Origin: Methanomassiliicoccaceae archaeon
Lineage (GTDB): Archaea; Thermoplasmatota; Thermoplasmata; Methanomassiliicoccales; Methanomethylophilaceae
NCBI GenBank assembly: GCA_009778265.1
Contig: WRKA01000130.1
Coordinates: 1 to 6,164 of the forward strand
Length of the DNA: 6,164 bases
Reading direction: 5' to 3'
Under the pieces are notes generated by a model. That model searched no databases. It was not told the origin of the DNA and saw only the letters and a list, made by a program, of their open reading frames with translations. Shown in pieces: positions 1-4,841 of this stretch. The position numbers and the translations under genes are program-made. How positions within the stretch are numbered: the first letter of the stretch is position 1; each line of letters starts with the position of its first letter.

Positions 1-206
1 GTATCCCCTTTTTTGACCTCGCCCTATCCTCCCCCCGGACGGGCACTTTCAATTATAATAATAGTAAAAACTATATTTATACATTTAACGCCGATGTGTT
101 TTATATACTGTATATAAATAAGAACGGTAATGTTACAGCCAACAGTCACGTATCATTTGATAAAAAAGACCAGCCCGGTCCCGTGGACGAGGATACGATC
201 GCATGA
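1..206 (+). CDS. C-terminal end of an unrecognised protein (partial, enters from the left)
   Basis: One frame (codons starting at base 3) stays open from the left edge to a TGA at 204-206, giving 67 residues. This is notable because the stretch around 50-120 is very AT-rich and the other frames are full of TAA and TAG. The translated tail is rich in Asn, Tyr and Phe (for example FNYNNSKNYIYTFN), then becomes charged and ends acidic (GPVDEDTIA). That composition fits a beta-rich or cell-surface protein, but I recognise no family, membrane segment or motif and assign no function. The last codon's TGA overlaps an ATG of a tiny downstream ORF. A TATA-like palindrome lies inside the frame, so part of this could instead be intergenic promoter DNA. 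Extending the sequence leftwards would settle whether it is a gene. Confidence 0.5.
   Translation, partial: IPFFDLALSSPRTGTFNYNNSKNYIYTFNADVFYILYINKNGNVTANSHVSFDKKDQPGPVDEDTIA
100..118. promoter_or_regulatory. Palindromic TATA-like sequence (possible bidirectional TATA box)
   Basis: TTTATATA at 100-107 and its exact reverse complement at 111-118 are separated by CTG, so a consensus archaeal TATA box reads on both strands. A plus-strand start would be expected near 125-130 and a minus-strand start near 90. No convincing A-rich BRE precedes it and no strong gene starts at the matching distance on either strand. It also sits inside the apparent coding frame ending at 206. It may therefore be only an AT-rich coding coincidence. 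Confidence 0.2.
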
Positions 207-286
207 GCGATCCCAATGGCCGTTTACACGTCAGGATCAATATTGAGGAAGTTTTCACAAAGCTCGGCGTTCACGAAGTTCCTTGA
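203..286 (+). CDS. Possible 27-residue small protein coupled to the upstream gene
   Basis: An ATG at 203 overlaps the TGA of the upstream frame as ATGA. A GAGGAT sequence at 189-194 lies about 8 bases before it, a normal ribosome-binding-site position for coupled translation. The product would begin MSDPNGRLHVRINIEEVF and stop at a TGA at 284-286, immediately followed in frame by TAA. It resembles nothing I know. It may be a real small ORF, the remnant of a longer gene cut by the stop, or chance. The rest of the gap to the next gene (287-365) holds only weak signals. Confidence 0.25.
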   Translation: MSDPNGRLHVRINIEEVFTKLGVHEVP

Positions 287-365
287 TAAGTCACTTTAGG
301 TCATCATATGTAAAGGTTATTAAATGCGGAACGATACGGGTATCTGCCGGGAGGAATGTTATATT

Positions 366-752
366 ATGTCTGAAAAAGTTACGCTCACCGTAGAGGATCT
401 GACACTGGCGATACAGAACAGCATAGATAACAAAGGGATGGATGAGTCGCAGGCATATTCGTTAGCGCAGCACATCCTGAACTTCTTCGGTTATTCGGAC
501 AGGATAATAGACAACATCCTGGAACCGGAGGACCGCGACGCGTTCTATATGCTCGAGGACACCGGTATACTGACAACGGAACGCGAAGAGACCACACTCT
601 ATGACGGAAGGGAATGGAGGATACATTACTGGCTTTTCAAAAGGGAACGTATCATGGAACTGATGAGCTCAACGGATCGCGAGAAAGAATCGGAAGTTGA
701 GACGTCCGTTTACAGCGAGCTCACCGACGATATGTGGAAACGCGCAAAGTGA
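366..752 (+). CDS. Small acidic protein, DUF6015-like (Thermoplasmatota)
   Basis: This gives a 128-residue soluble protein with no signal peptide or membrane segment. Residues 8-50 are predicted helical (VEDLTLAIQNSI, then AYSLAQHILNFFGYSDRIID). A compact region at about 54-92 follows, containing DRDAFYMLEDTGILTTE and LYDGREWRIHYWLF; its helix-then-beta-hairpin order suggests a winged-helix fold. An acidic tail follows (EKESEVE). From memory the central block resembles DUF6015, a conserved uncharacterised family of Thermoplasmatota; this match is recalled, not searched. The ATG at 366 is preferred over the in-frame ATG at 324 because a strong GGGAGG (349-354) precedes it by 11 bases, and the extra 14 residues (with two Cys) look unlike the rest. 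The gene seems to stand alone, with a likely terminator 29 bases after the stop. If winged helix, a regulatory role is possible but not shown. Confidence 0.85.
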   Translation: MSEKVTLTVEDLTLAIQNSIDNKGMDESQAYSLAQHILNFFGYSDRIIDNILEPEDRDAFYMLEDTGILTTEREETTLYDGREWRIHYWLFKRERIMELMSSTDREKESEVETSVYSELTDDMWKRAK

Positions 753-780
753 TCGAAAAACATCACATACGGTCTGAAAA

Positions 781-819
781 GGCTGTCAGCAGCCGTTCGT
801 CTTTTCCGCTTGTTTTATT
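781..819 (+). terminator. Hairpin followed by T-rich tracts, probable end of the upstream transcript
   Basis: GGCTG (781-785) pairs with CAGCC (790-794) around a TCAG loop. It is followed by TTTT at 802-805 and TTTTATT at 813-819. Archaeal termination depends mainly on T-runs, so these tracts just after the 366-752 gene are suitable. The AAAA before the stem and the TTTT after it could lengthen the structure. Confidence 0.45.
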
Positions 820-820
820 A

Positions 821-860
821 CGCGCAAGCTCGCGCGCATACGCGCGCCCCGTTTTGCGCG
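821..860. repeat. GC-rich nested inverted repeat in the spacer before the RhuM gene
   Basis: The outer arms CGCGCAA (821-827) and TTGCGCG (854-860) are exact reverse complements. Inside them, GCGCGC (832-837) pairs with GCGCGC (842-847) around ATAC. The alternating CG runs are unlike anything else in the window. An alternative pairing, CTCGCGC (829-835) with GCGCGAG (856-862), is also possible. It ends about 30 bases before the TATA box of the next gene, so it could be a transcription boundary, a structured RNA element or a protein-binding site. No T-run follows directly, which argues against a simple terminator. Confidence 0.5.
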
Positions 861-888
861 AGATACTTTCGGCGACCTCTCCATGGAT

Positions 889-900
889 AGTATAAATATA
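889..900 (+). promoter_or_regulatory. TATA box of the RhuM-fusion gene
   Basis: AGTATAAATATA contains a good archaeal TATA box (TATAAATA, 891-898). Transcription would be expected to begin around 915-922, which places the ATG at 933 a short distance downstream with a G-rich ribosome-binding site between. No strong A-rich BRE precedes it. Confidence 0.45.
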
Positions 901-932
901 CTTATGAGAATTTGAATACGGGGGAACGTTCG

Positions 933-2195
933 ATGAAAAAAGAGGAAAACGACGCAGTACCGTATCAGGAAGAGAAGAAGAGCAGTATCGTAAAGTATCG
1001 GCCCGATGACACGCTGAAATTGGACGTTCGTCTGGAGAACGGGACCGTTTGGCTGACGCTTGACCAAATAGCGGTCCTGTTCGGACGCGACAGATCGACA
1101 ATATCACGTCATATCAAAAACGTGTTCAAAGAACGCGGAACGAAAAGAAGCTCAGCTGTTGCAAATTATGCAACAACTGCCGCCGACGGTAAGCGATATA
1201 TGGTCGATTATTACAATCTTGATGTGATATATTCGGTCGGTCTTCGGACGAGATCCGCAAGCAACGCGGGCTTCTTTGAATGGGCATCGGAATCAATAGA
1301 AAAATATGAGAACACCGCGTATTTAGAAGAAAAAAGAGGAGAAATTGTGCTCTATGAGCCAGATGACACGCTGAAATTAGAGGTTTTGTTCGAGAACGAG
1401 ACGGTTTGGCTCACACAGGGACAGATGGCGGAATTGTTCCAAACAAGCTTTCAAAACATCAGCCTGCATATCAACAATGCTTTCAGAGAAGGTGAACTCG
1501 AACCTGATTCAGTACTCAAGGAATCCTTGAATACTGCCGCGGACGGTAAAGGGTATCTTACAAAATATTACGATCTCGACGTCATCATTTCCGTGGGTTA
1601 CAGAGTGAGATCTCTGAGAGGTACGTTCTTCCGCAGATGGGCCACGAGAACATTAAGAGACCATATTCTGAAGGGTTATACGATCAATTATCGTCTCGAA
1701 CAGATAGAACGGTGCATCGGAGAGAATAAGAAGGATGTCATACTGATCGACGGCCGTCTGACCGATGCGGAGAAGAAGATCGACTTTTTCGTCAGGACCT
1801 CTCTGCCCCCTGTTCACGGCATATTCTGCGAGGGACAGATATTCGACGCATATGCGTTCGTATCCGATCTGATCAGATCGGCAAAGAATTCGATCGTTCT
1901 GTTGGATAACTACACGGACGAAACAGTTCTGTTGTTGTTGTCTAAAAGATCGCCGGATGTTGATGCTAAGATATACACAAAGCACATCTCGCAGCAATTC
2001 CGTCTGGACCTGAACAAACACAACGCACAGTACGATCCGATAGACGTACAGATATCGGACCGTTTCCACGATCGTTTCCTGATAATTGACGATAAAGTAT
2101 ATCACATCGGCGCTTCGCTCAAAGATCTGGGAAAGAAACTTTTCGCATTTTCTAGGATTGAAATAAAAGACACAGAATTATTGAAAGGCATCTGA
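933..2195 (+). CDS. Double RhuM-domain protein with C-terminal phospholipase-D-like domain
   Basis: This gives a 420-residue cytoplasmic protein of the RhuM type, a family found in mobile and defence-associated genes. Residues 19-118 form one RhuM N-terminal domain (TVWLTLDQIAVLFGRDRS, then TTAADGK and YYNLDVIYSVG) and residues 138-237 a second (TVWLTQGQMAELF, QNISLHI, NTAADGK, YYDLDVIISVGYRVRS). These are expected to bind DNA through a helix-turn-helix-like core. Residues 240-280 look like a helical linker. Residues 284-410 (FFVRTSLPP, GQIFDAYAFVSDLIRSA) resemble the PLD-like domain often attached to RhuM proteins. Its motif is H379-x-R381-x4-D386-x6-G393-x-S395, an HKD signature with Arg for Lys, so catalysis is uncertain. 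The ATG at 933 follows GGGGG (920-924). The in-frame TTG at 912 would lie at or before the predicted transcript start and is less likely. Exact biological role is unknown. Confidence 0.88.
   Translation: MKKEENDAVPYQEEKKSSIVKYRPDDTLKLDVRLENGTVWLTLDQIAVLFGRDRSTISRHIKNVFKERGTKRSSAVANYATTAADGKRYMVDYYNLDVIYSVGLRTRSASNAGFFEWASESIEKYENTAYLEEKRGEIVLYEPDDTLKLEVLFENETVWLTQGQMAELFQTSFQNISLHINNAFREGELEPDSVLKESLNTAADGKGYLTKYYDLDVIISVGYRVRSLRGTFFRRWATRTLRDHILKGYTINYRLEQIERCIGENKKDVILIDGRLTDAEKKIDFFVRTSLPPVHGIFCEGQIFDAYAFVSDLIRSAKNSIVLLDNYTDETVLLLLSKRSPDVDAKIYTKHISQQFRLDLNKHNAQYDPIDVQISDRFHDRFLIIDDKVYHIGASLKDLGKKLFAFSRIEIKDTELLKGI
987..1286 (+). repeat. First copy of the intragenic RhuM-domain repeat
   Basis: This encodes residues 19-118 of the fusion protein. 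It aligns without gaps to the second copy 357 bases (119 codons) downstream, with by my count 52 of 100 residues identical. A 17-base stretch, GATGACACGCTGAAATT, is identical at 1005-1021 and 1362-1378. This copy has the GRDRSTISRHI variant of the recognition region. It is more divergent at its end, with FFEWAS where the second copy has FFRRWA. Confidence 0.8.
1344..1643 (+). repeat. Second copy of the intragenic RhuM-domain repeat
   Basis: This encodes residues 138-237. It carries the QTSFQNISLHI variant and the canonical ending VGYRVRSLRG...RRWAT, so it looks like the better-preserved RhuM domain and is directly continuous with the PLD-like half. The two copies match two different common RhuM subtypes, as I recall them. 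The arrangement may therefore be a fusion of paralogues and not a recent tandem duplication. Confidence 0.8.
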
Positions 2196-2214
2196 TCTCT
2201 CGGTCATCGCTGCT

Positions 2215-2235
2215 CCGGAAGACCCGCTTTTCCGG
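2215..2235. terminator. Short hairpin after the RhuM-fusion gene
   Basis: CCGGAA (2215-2220) pairs with TTCCGG (2230-2235) around a 9-base loop, 20 bases after the stop codon. A TTTT run lies at 2228-2231 at the loop/stem edge. The stem is short and no T-run follows it, so its role as a terminator is tentative. Confidence 0.25.
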
Positions 2236-2238
2236 CGG

Positions 2239-2273
2239 TACTTTCGGCCACCCCCCGGAATTGTTCTTATACT
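2239..2273 (+). promoter_or_regulatory. Putative promoter of the XPD-like helicase gene
   Basis: TTATAC at 2267-2272 is a plausible TATA box 26 bases before the GTG start, the spacing expected for a leaderless archaeal transcript. Twenty-eight bases upstream of it is TACTTTCGGCCACC (2239-2252), which also occurs as TACTTTCGGCGACC before the RhuM-gene TATA box. There is no convincing ribosome-binding site before the GTG, which agrees with leaderless initiation. Confidence 0.4.
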
Positions 2274-2292
2274 CAAACGTACACTGAAAGAT

Positions 2293-4176
2293 GTGCAGTT
2301 CTTTCCCTACACGCCGAGAAGTTCTCAGAAAGAGTTCGTGGAGTTCGTCGAACAGTGTGTGAAAGACGGGATTCCGGGCATCATAGAATCGGGGACCGGA
2401 ACAGGAAAGACGATATGTTCCCTGGCCGGCACTCTGCCATATGCGCTGGAAAGGAAGAAGAGGATAGTATATCTGACGAGAACGGCGTCGCAGCAGAAAC
2501 AGGCGATCCTCGAGTTAAGGAAGATATCCAAGCTGAGGAAGATATTCGCGATCGGTATACAGGGAAGGGGGGTGTCCACATGTCCGAAGATAGTTTCCGA
2601 TCCGGAGCTCATGAGCGGTTCTCCGGAAGAACTGTCAAGATTCTGCTCGGAATTCAAAAGACGTTCCGGGACCCCTTCCGGATGTAAGTTCTACGACAAC
2701 ATACTGGGAACGGACATGAAGGAACACATATCGTTCTGCGAGACCAATATGCCGACCGCGGACGAATTCGGTTCGTACGCATTGGAAAGAGGATTGTGTC
2801 CGTACGAGATGATGAAAGTACTAGTTCAGAAAGCGGATGTAGTGATAGCGCCGTACCACTTCATCTTCATACCGGGAACGAGAGAGAGGTTCCTGGGATG
2901 GATGAACGTTCCGTTAAGGGATGTGATCATCATCGTTGACGAAGCGCATAACCTTCCCGACCATCTCAGAGAGGTGATGACCTCTCATTACACGATACGT
3001 GCGCTGGACCTCGCGGAAAGCGAAGCGAGGGAATGGAACGATCCGGAAGTGGATAACGGAACTTCCGCTACGGACGTGGTGAACGCGTTCAGAAGGATAA
3101 TGTATCTCGCGAAGGAAGAATATCTGATAGAAGAGGACGGCCTGATACCTCCGTACTTCGTTGAGGATGGATTAATGGAGGAGATGGGAGCTACGTCCGT
3201 GAAGATAAGAAGGATGTGCAAAGCACTCGTAGAATTAGGGGAGATAGTGGCGGAAACGAAGAAGATGAACGGAAAATTACCGAGGTCGTACATGCGTTCA
3301 TTGGGCGCGTTCATTCAGTTCTGGATCGATACGGAGGACGAGGTGTACGTGAAACTGGTGATCGGGGAGGACACGGCGCTGGAAGCTTTCTGTATGGATC
3401 CGTACGAAGCGGCGGAACCGTTGCGTTCCTGTCATTCGTCGATACACATGTCGGGTACGCTCGAACCGCTCAGGGAATATCAGAACGTACTGGGACTGGA
3501 GGATGCAAAACTCGCAAGATTCCCGTCGCCGTTCCCTTCCGAGAATCTGATGACGATACACGCGACGGATGTGACCACGAAGTACGACGATGTGAAAAAA
3601 GATAAGGAGATAATGACAAGGATGAAGGAACACATCGTGAATGTGATAAACTCGGTAAGAAAGAACACGGCCGTTTTCTTTCCCTCGTATTCGTTAATGG
3701 ACACGACCATAAACGACGTGAGAACAAGAACGGGAAGGAAGATATTCGTCGAAAGAAAGGGAATGACGCAATCCGAGCACGCAAGGATGCTGGATATGTT
3801 CAGGACATCGGAGGACGCGGTACTGTTCGCCGTATCCGGAGGCAGAGTGAGCGAAGGAATAGACTTTCCGGGAAAGGATATGGAGGCGGCAATACTCGTA
3901 GGGATGCCTTTTTCAAAACCCGGAGCGAAACAGAACGCTCTGATCCGTTATTACGACATAAGATCGGGCAACGGGTGGGAGCATGCGGTCATATCGCCGG
4001 CAACAAGAAGGATGAGACAGGCGATCGGAAGACTGATACGTTCCGAGAACGACATCGGAGCGGCCGTGATCTTAGATAAAAGAGCGGCCGCATACCCGCT
4101 GCTCGGATCAAGGGAGTCGTCGGATACGGCCGAGGACGTCAAAGAATTTTTTGAAAAGCGGTTGCCGAAGAGTTAA
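2293..4176 (+). CDS. XPD/Rad3-family ATP-dependent DNA helicase with iron-sulfur cluster
   Basis: This gives 627 residues, a normal length for archaeal XPD/Rad3 proteins (superfamily 2, 5'-3' DNA helicases linked to repair and replication). Motifs appear in order. The N-terminal FPYTPRSSQKEF is typical. Walker A is ESGTGTGKT (32-40). A Cys-rich insertion follows, with candidate cluster ligands C97, C118, C131 and C169 (CPYE); C149 is a further candidate. The DEAH box is VDEAHN (215-220). A region of about 230-380 fits the Arch domain. Then come SGTL (387-390), VFFPSY (461-466), motif V GGRVSEGIDFPG (516-527) and motif VI QAIGRLIRSENDIG (576-589). The start is GTG: the nearby ATG at 2291 is in another frame, and the protein begins exactly where family members do. 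The gene is monocistronic as far as can be seen, with accessory genes on both sides. DinG-type helicases are relatives, but the cluster insertion and archaeal context favour XPD. Confidence 0.95.
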   Translation: MQFFPYTPRSSQKEFVEFVEQCVKDGIPGIIESGTGTGKTICSLAGTLPYALERKKRIVYLTRTASQQKQAILELRKISKLRKIFAIGIQGRGVSTCPKIVSDPELMSGSPEELSRFCSEFKRRSGTPSGCKFYDNILGTDMKEHISFCETNMPTADEFGSYALERGLCPYEMMKVLVQKADVVIAPYHFIFIPGTRERFLGWMNVPLRDVIIIVDEAHNLPDHLREVMTSHYTIRALDLAESEAREWNDPEVDNGTSATDVVNAFRRIMYLAKEEYLIEEDGLIPPYFVEDGLMEEMGATSVKIRRMCKALVELGEIVAETKKMNGKLPRSYMRSLGAFIQFWIDTEDEVYVKLVIGEDTALEAFCMDPYEAAEPLRSCHSSIHMSGTLEPLREYQNVLGLEDAKLARFPSPFPSENLMTIHATDVTTKYDDVKKDKEIMTRMKEHIVNVINSVRKNTAVFFPSYSLMDTTINDVRTRTGRKIFVERKGMTQSEHARMLDMFRTSEDAVLFAVSGGRVSEGIDFPGKDMEAAILVGMPFSKPGAKQNALIRYYDIRSGNGWEHAVISPATRRMRQAIGRLIRSENDIGAAVILDKRAAAYPLLGSRESSDTAEDVKEFFEKRLPKS

Positions 4177-4230
4177 ACTGACCGTAACAGAAACATTATT
4201 TGCGAACACGCCGGATCGCAGAACGGGAAC

Positions 4231-4476
4231 ATGCCGAAGAAAAAAAGGACAGCGTAATATTCACGGACGGATCGGCGAAGGACGTGAAAGCGGCCGGACC
4301 TGAGTGTGCGGTGATCCCGGAGGACGATCCCCGATATCTTTGACAGCGATCCGGTCACGCCGGAGGAAGAGGCGGACCTTGCGATCAGCGAAGAAGGATC
4401 TCTCAAGGGAGAACACATTCGCATACCCGCCGACGTTTCGGACGAGGAAGCATTACGGATATTGAGGTCAGGGGGT
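4231..4476 (+). pseudogene. Decayed antitoxin-like gene (two frames)
   Basis: No intact gene lies between the helicase stop and 4578, but coding-like sequence continues across frames. From the ATG at 4231 the frame stops after 8 codons. Adding one A to the seven-A run (4240-4246) would give MPKKKKDSVIFTDGSAKDV and stay open to about 4331. Removing one C from CCCC (4329-4332) would then join it to a second open stretch beginning DIFDSDPVTPEEEADLAI and continuing past KGEHIRIPADVSDEEALRIL. The second stretch has no ATG, GTG or TTG before 4462, so it needs an upstream start. The reconstructed product is short and acidic, and sits just ahead of a RelE-like toxin. Its EEEADLAISEEGSLKGEHIRI resembles the toxin-wrapping tails of RelB/Phd-type antitoxins. 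The family is not firmly identified, and no antitoxin stop is seen before the toxin-like part. Confidence 0.45.
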
Positions 4477-4483
4477 CTGACCT
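4465..4483. repeat. Perfect inverted repeat at the antitoxin-toxin junction
   Basis: AGGTCAG (4465-4471) and CTGACCT (4477-4483) are exact reverse complements around GGGGT. The hairpin covers the point where the toxin-like reading frame is expected to begin. It could limit toxin translation, serve as an operator, or be incidental. Confidence 0.45.
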
Positions 4484-4778
4484 GTGAGCTTAATTATTCA
4501 AACCAATCCGTTAAACTTTACCGTCTTAAAGAAAGAGGTCCTCAAAAGAACTCATTAAAAGGGCCGACGAAGGTATCGTGAAATTAAAAAATTCTGAAAT
4601 TCCTGAAACGATCGGTATAAGCAAAAAAGGAAAATTGAAAAAGTACTATCCGTATGAGATCAGCAGAGGACACCGTATCCTATACGGAGCAGTGAGGAAG
4701 GACGGTACGGTCACCGTGCATCTCTGTCGCGTTTGCGACCACAAGAACGTATACGGCAAAGATCGATGTCCGGTGTAG
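4477..4778 (+). pseudogene. RelE/ParE-like toxin, probably frameshifted
   Basis: The clear part is a 66-residue stretch from a GTG at 4578 to TAG at 4776-4778. It contains KKGKLKKYYPYEISRGHRIL, then VTVHLCRVCDHKNVYG, which is the typical core and C-terminal end of RelE/ParE-type toxins (basic YxxRILY strand, then DHKxVY). The same frame is open upstream from a TAA at 4527, adding KELIKRADEGIVKLKNSEIP, a good family-like helix that lies before the GTG. The family's N-terminal strand (ELNYSNQSVKLYRL) is in a different frame at about 4486-4527. A single missing base near 4528-4540, for example in AAA at 4528-4530, would join them into about 100 residues. Alternatively the GTG at 4578, which overlaps the other frame's TGA, starts a short real product. 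Decay is my preferred reading. Functional toxin activity is unlikely. Confidence 0.55.
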
Positions 4779-4791
4779 GCGAGTGACAAGG

Positions 4792-4808
4792 CCGAAAGAA
4801 TTTATAGG
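4792..4808 (+). promoter_or_regulatory. BRE/TATA promoter of the carS-pyrE-ddh cluster
   Basis: CCGAAAGAATTTATAGG combines an A-rich BRE-like element (4792-4799) with a TATA box (TTTATAGG, 4801-4808). This is the best promoter in the window. Transcription would be expected to start near 4826-4832, leaving a 5' leader of only about 10-16 bases before the ATG at 4842. Confidence 0.6.
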
Positions 4809-4841
4809 CTGATTCGACATTGATGCAGCGAGAGTCGGAAA

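Noticed and set aside
317..324. TTATTAAA as a TATA box for the DUF6015-like gene
   Set aside because: It is a weak match with no clear BRE and would leave almost no room before the ribosome-binding site at 349-354.
324..365. Upstream ATG (324) for the DUF6015-like protein
   Set aside because: The GGGAGG site lies between this ATG and the one at 366, and the added residues do not resemble the rest of the protein.
912..932. TTG start (912) for the RhuM-fusion gene
   Set aside because: It is only 21 bases from the TATA box start, so it would lie upstream of or at the likely transcript start, and no ribosome-binding site precedes it.
763..1107. Minus-strand open frames (763-1107 and 786-1067) over the spacer and the RhuM-gene start
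   Set aside because: They run over the TATA box, the GC palindrome and the 5' part of a clear plus-strand gene, and their products are low-complexity with no recognisable motif.
1653..2105. 150-codon minus-strand open frame inside the RhuM-fusion gene
   Set aside because: It is antisense to the PLD-like domain, whose motifs are intact on the plus strand; no promoter or ribosome-binding site was seen for it.
31..2259. CCCCCCGGA at 31-39 and 2251-2259 as a repeat family
   Set aside because: Nine bases with a homopolymer run can recur by chance, and no wider similarity surrounds the two copies.
2355..2687. 110-codon plus-strand frame inside the helicase gene
   Set aside because: It overlaps the helicase's Walker A and Cys-rich region in another frame, and its product has an Arg/Asp/Gly-rich shadow composition.
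4173..4424. Minus-strand 83-codon frame over the antitoxin remnant
   Set aside because: The plus-strand frames here give acidic, antitoxin-like sequence that fits the neighbouring toxin; the minus product has no recognisable features.
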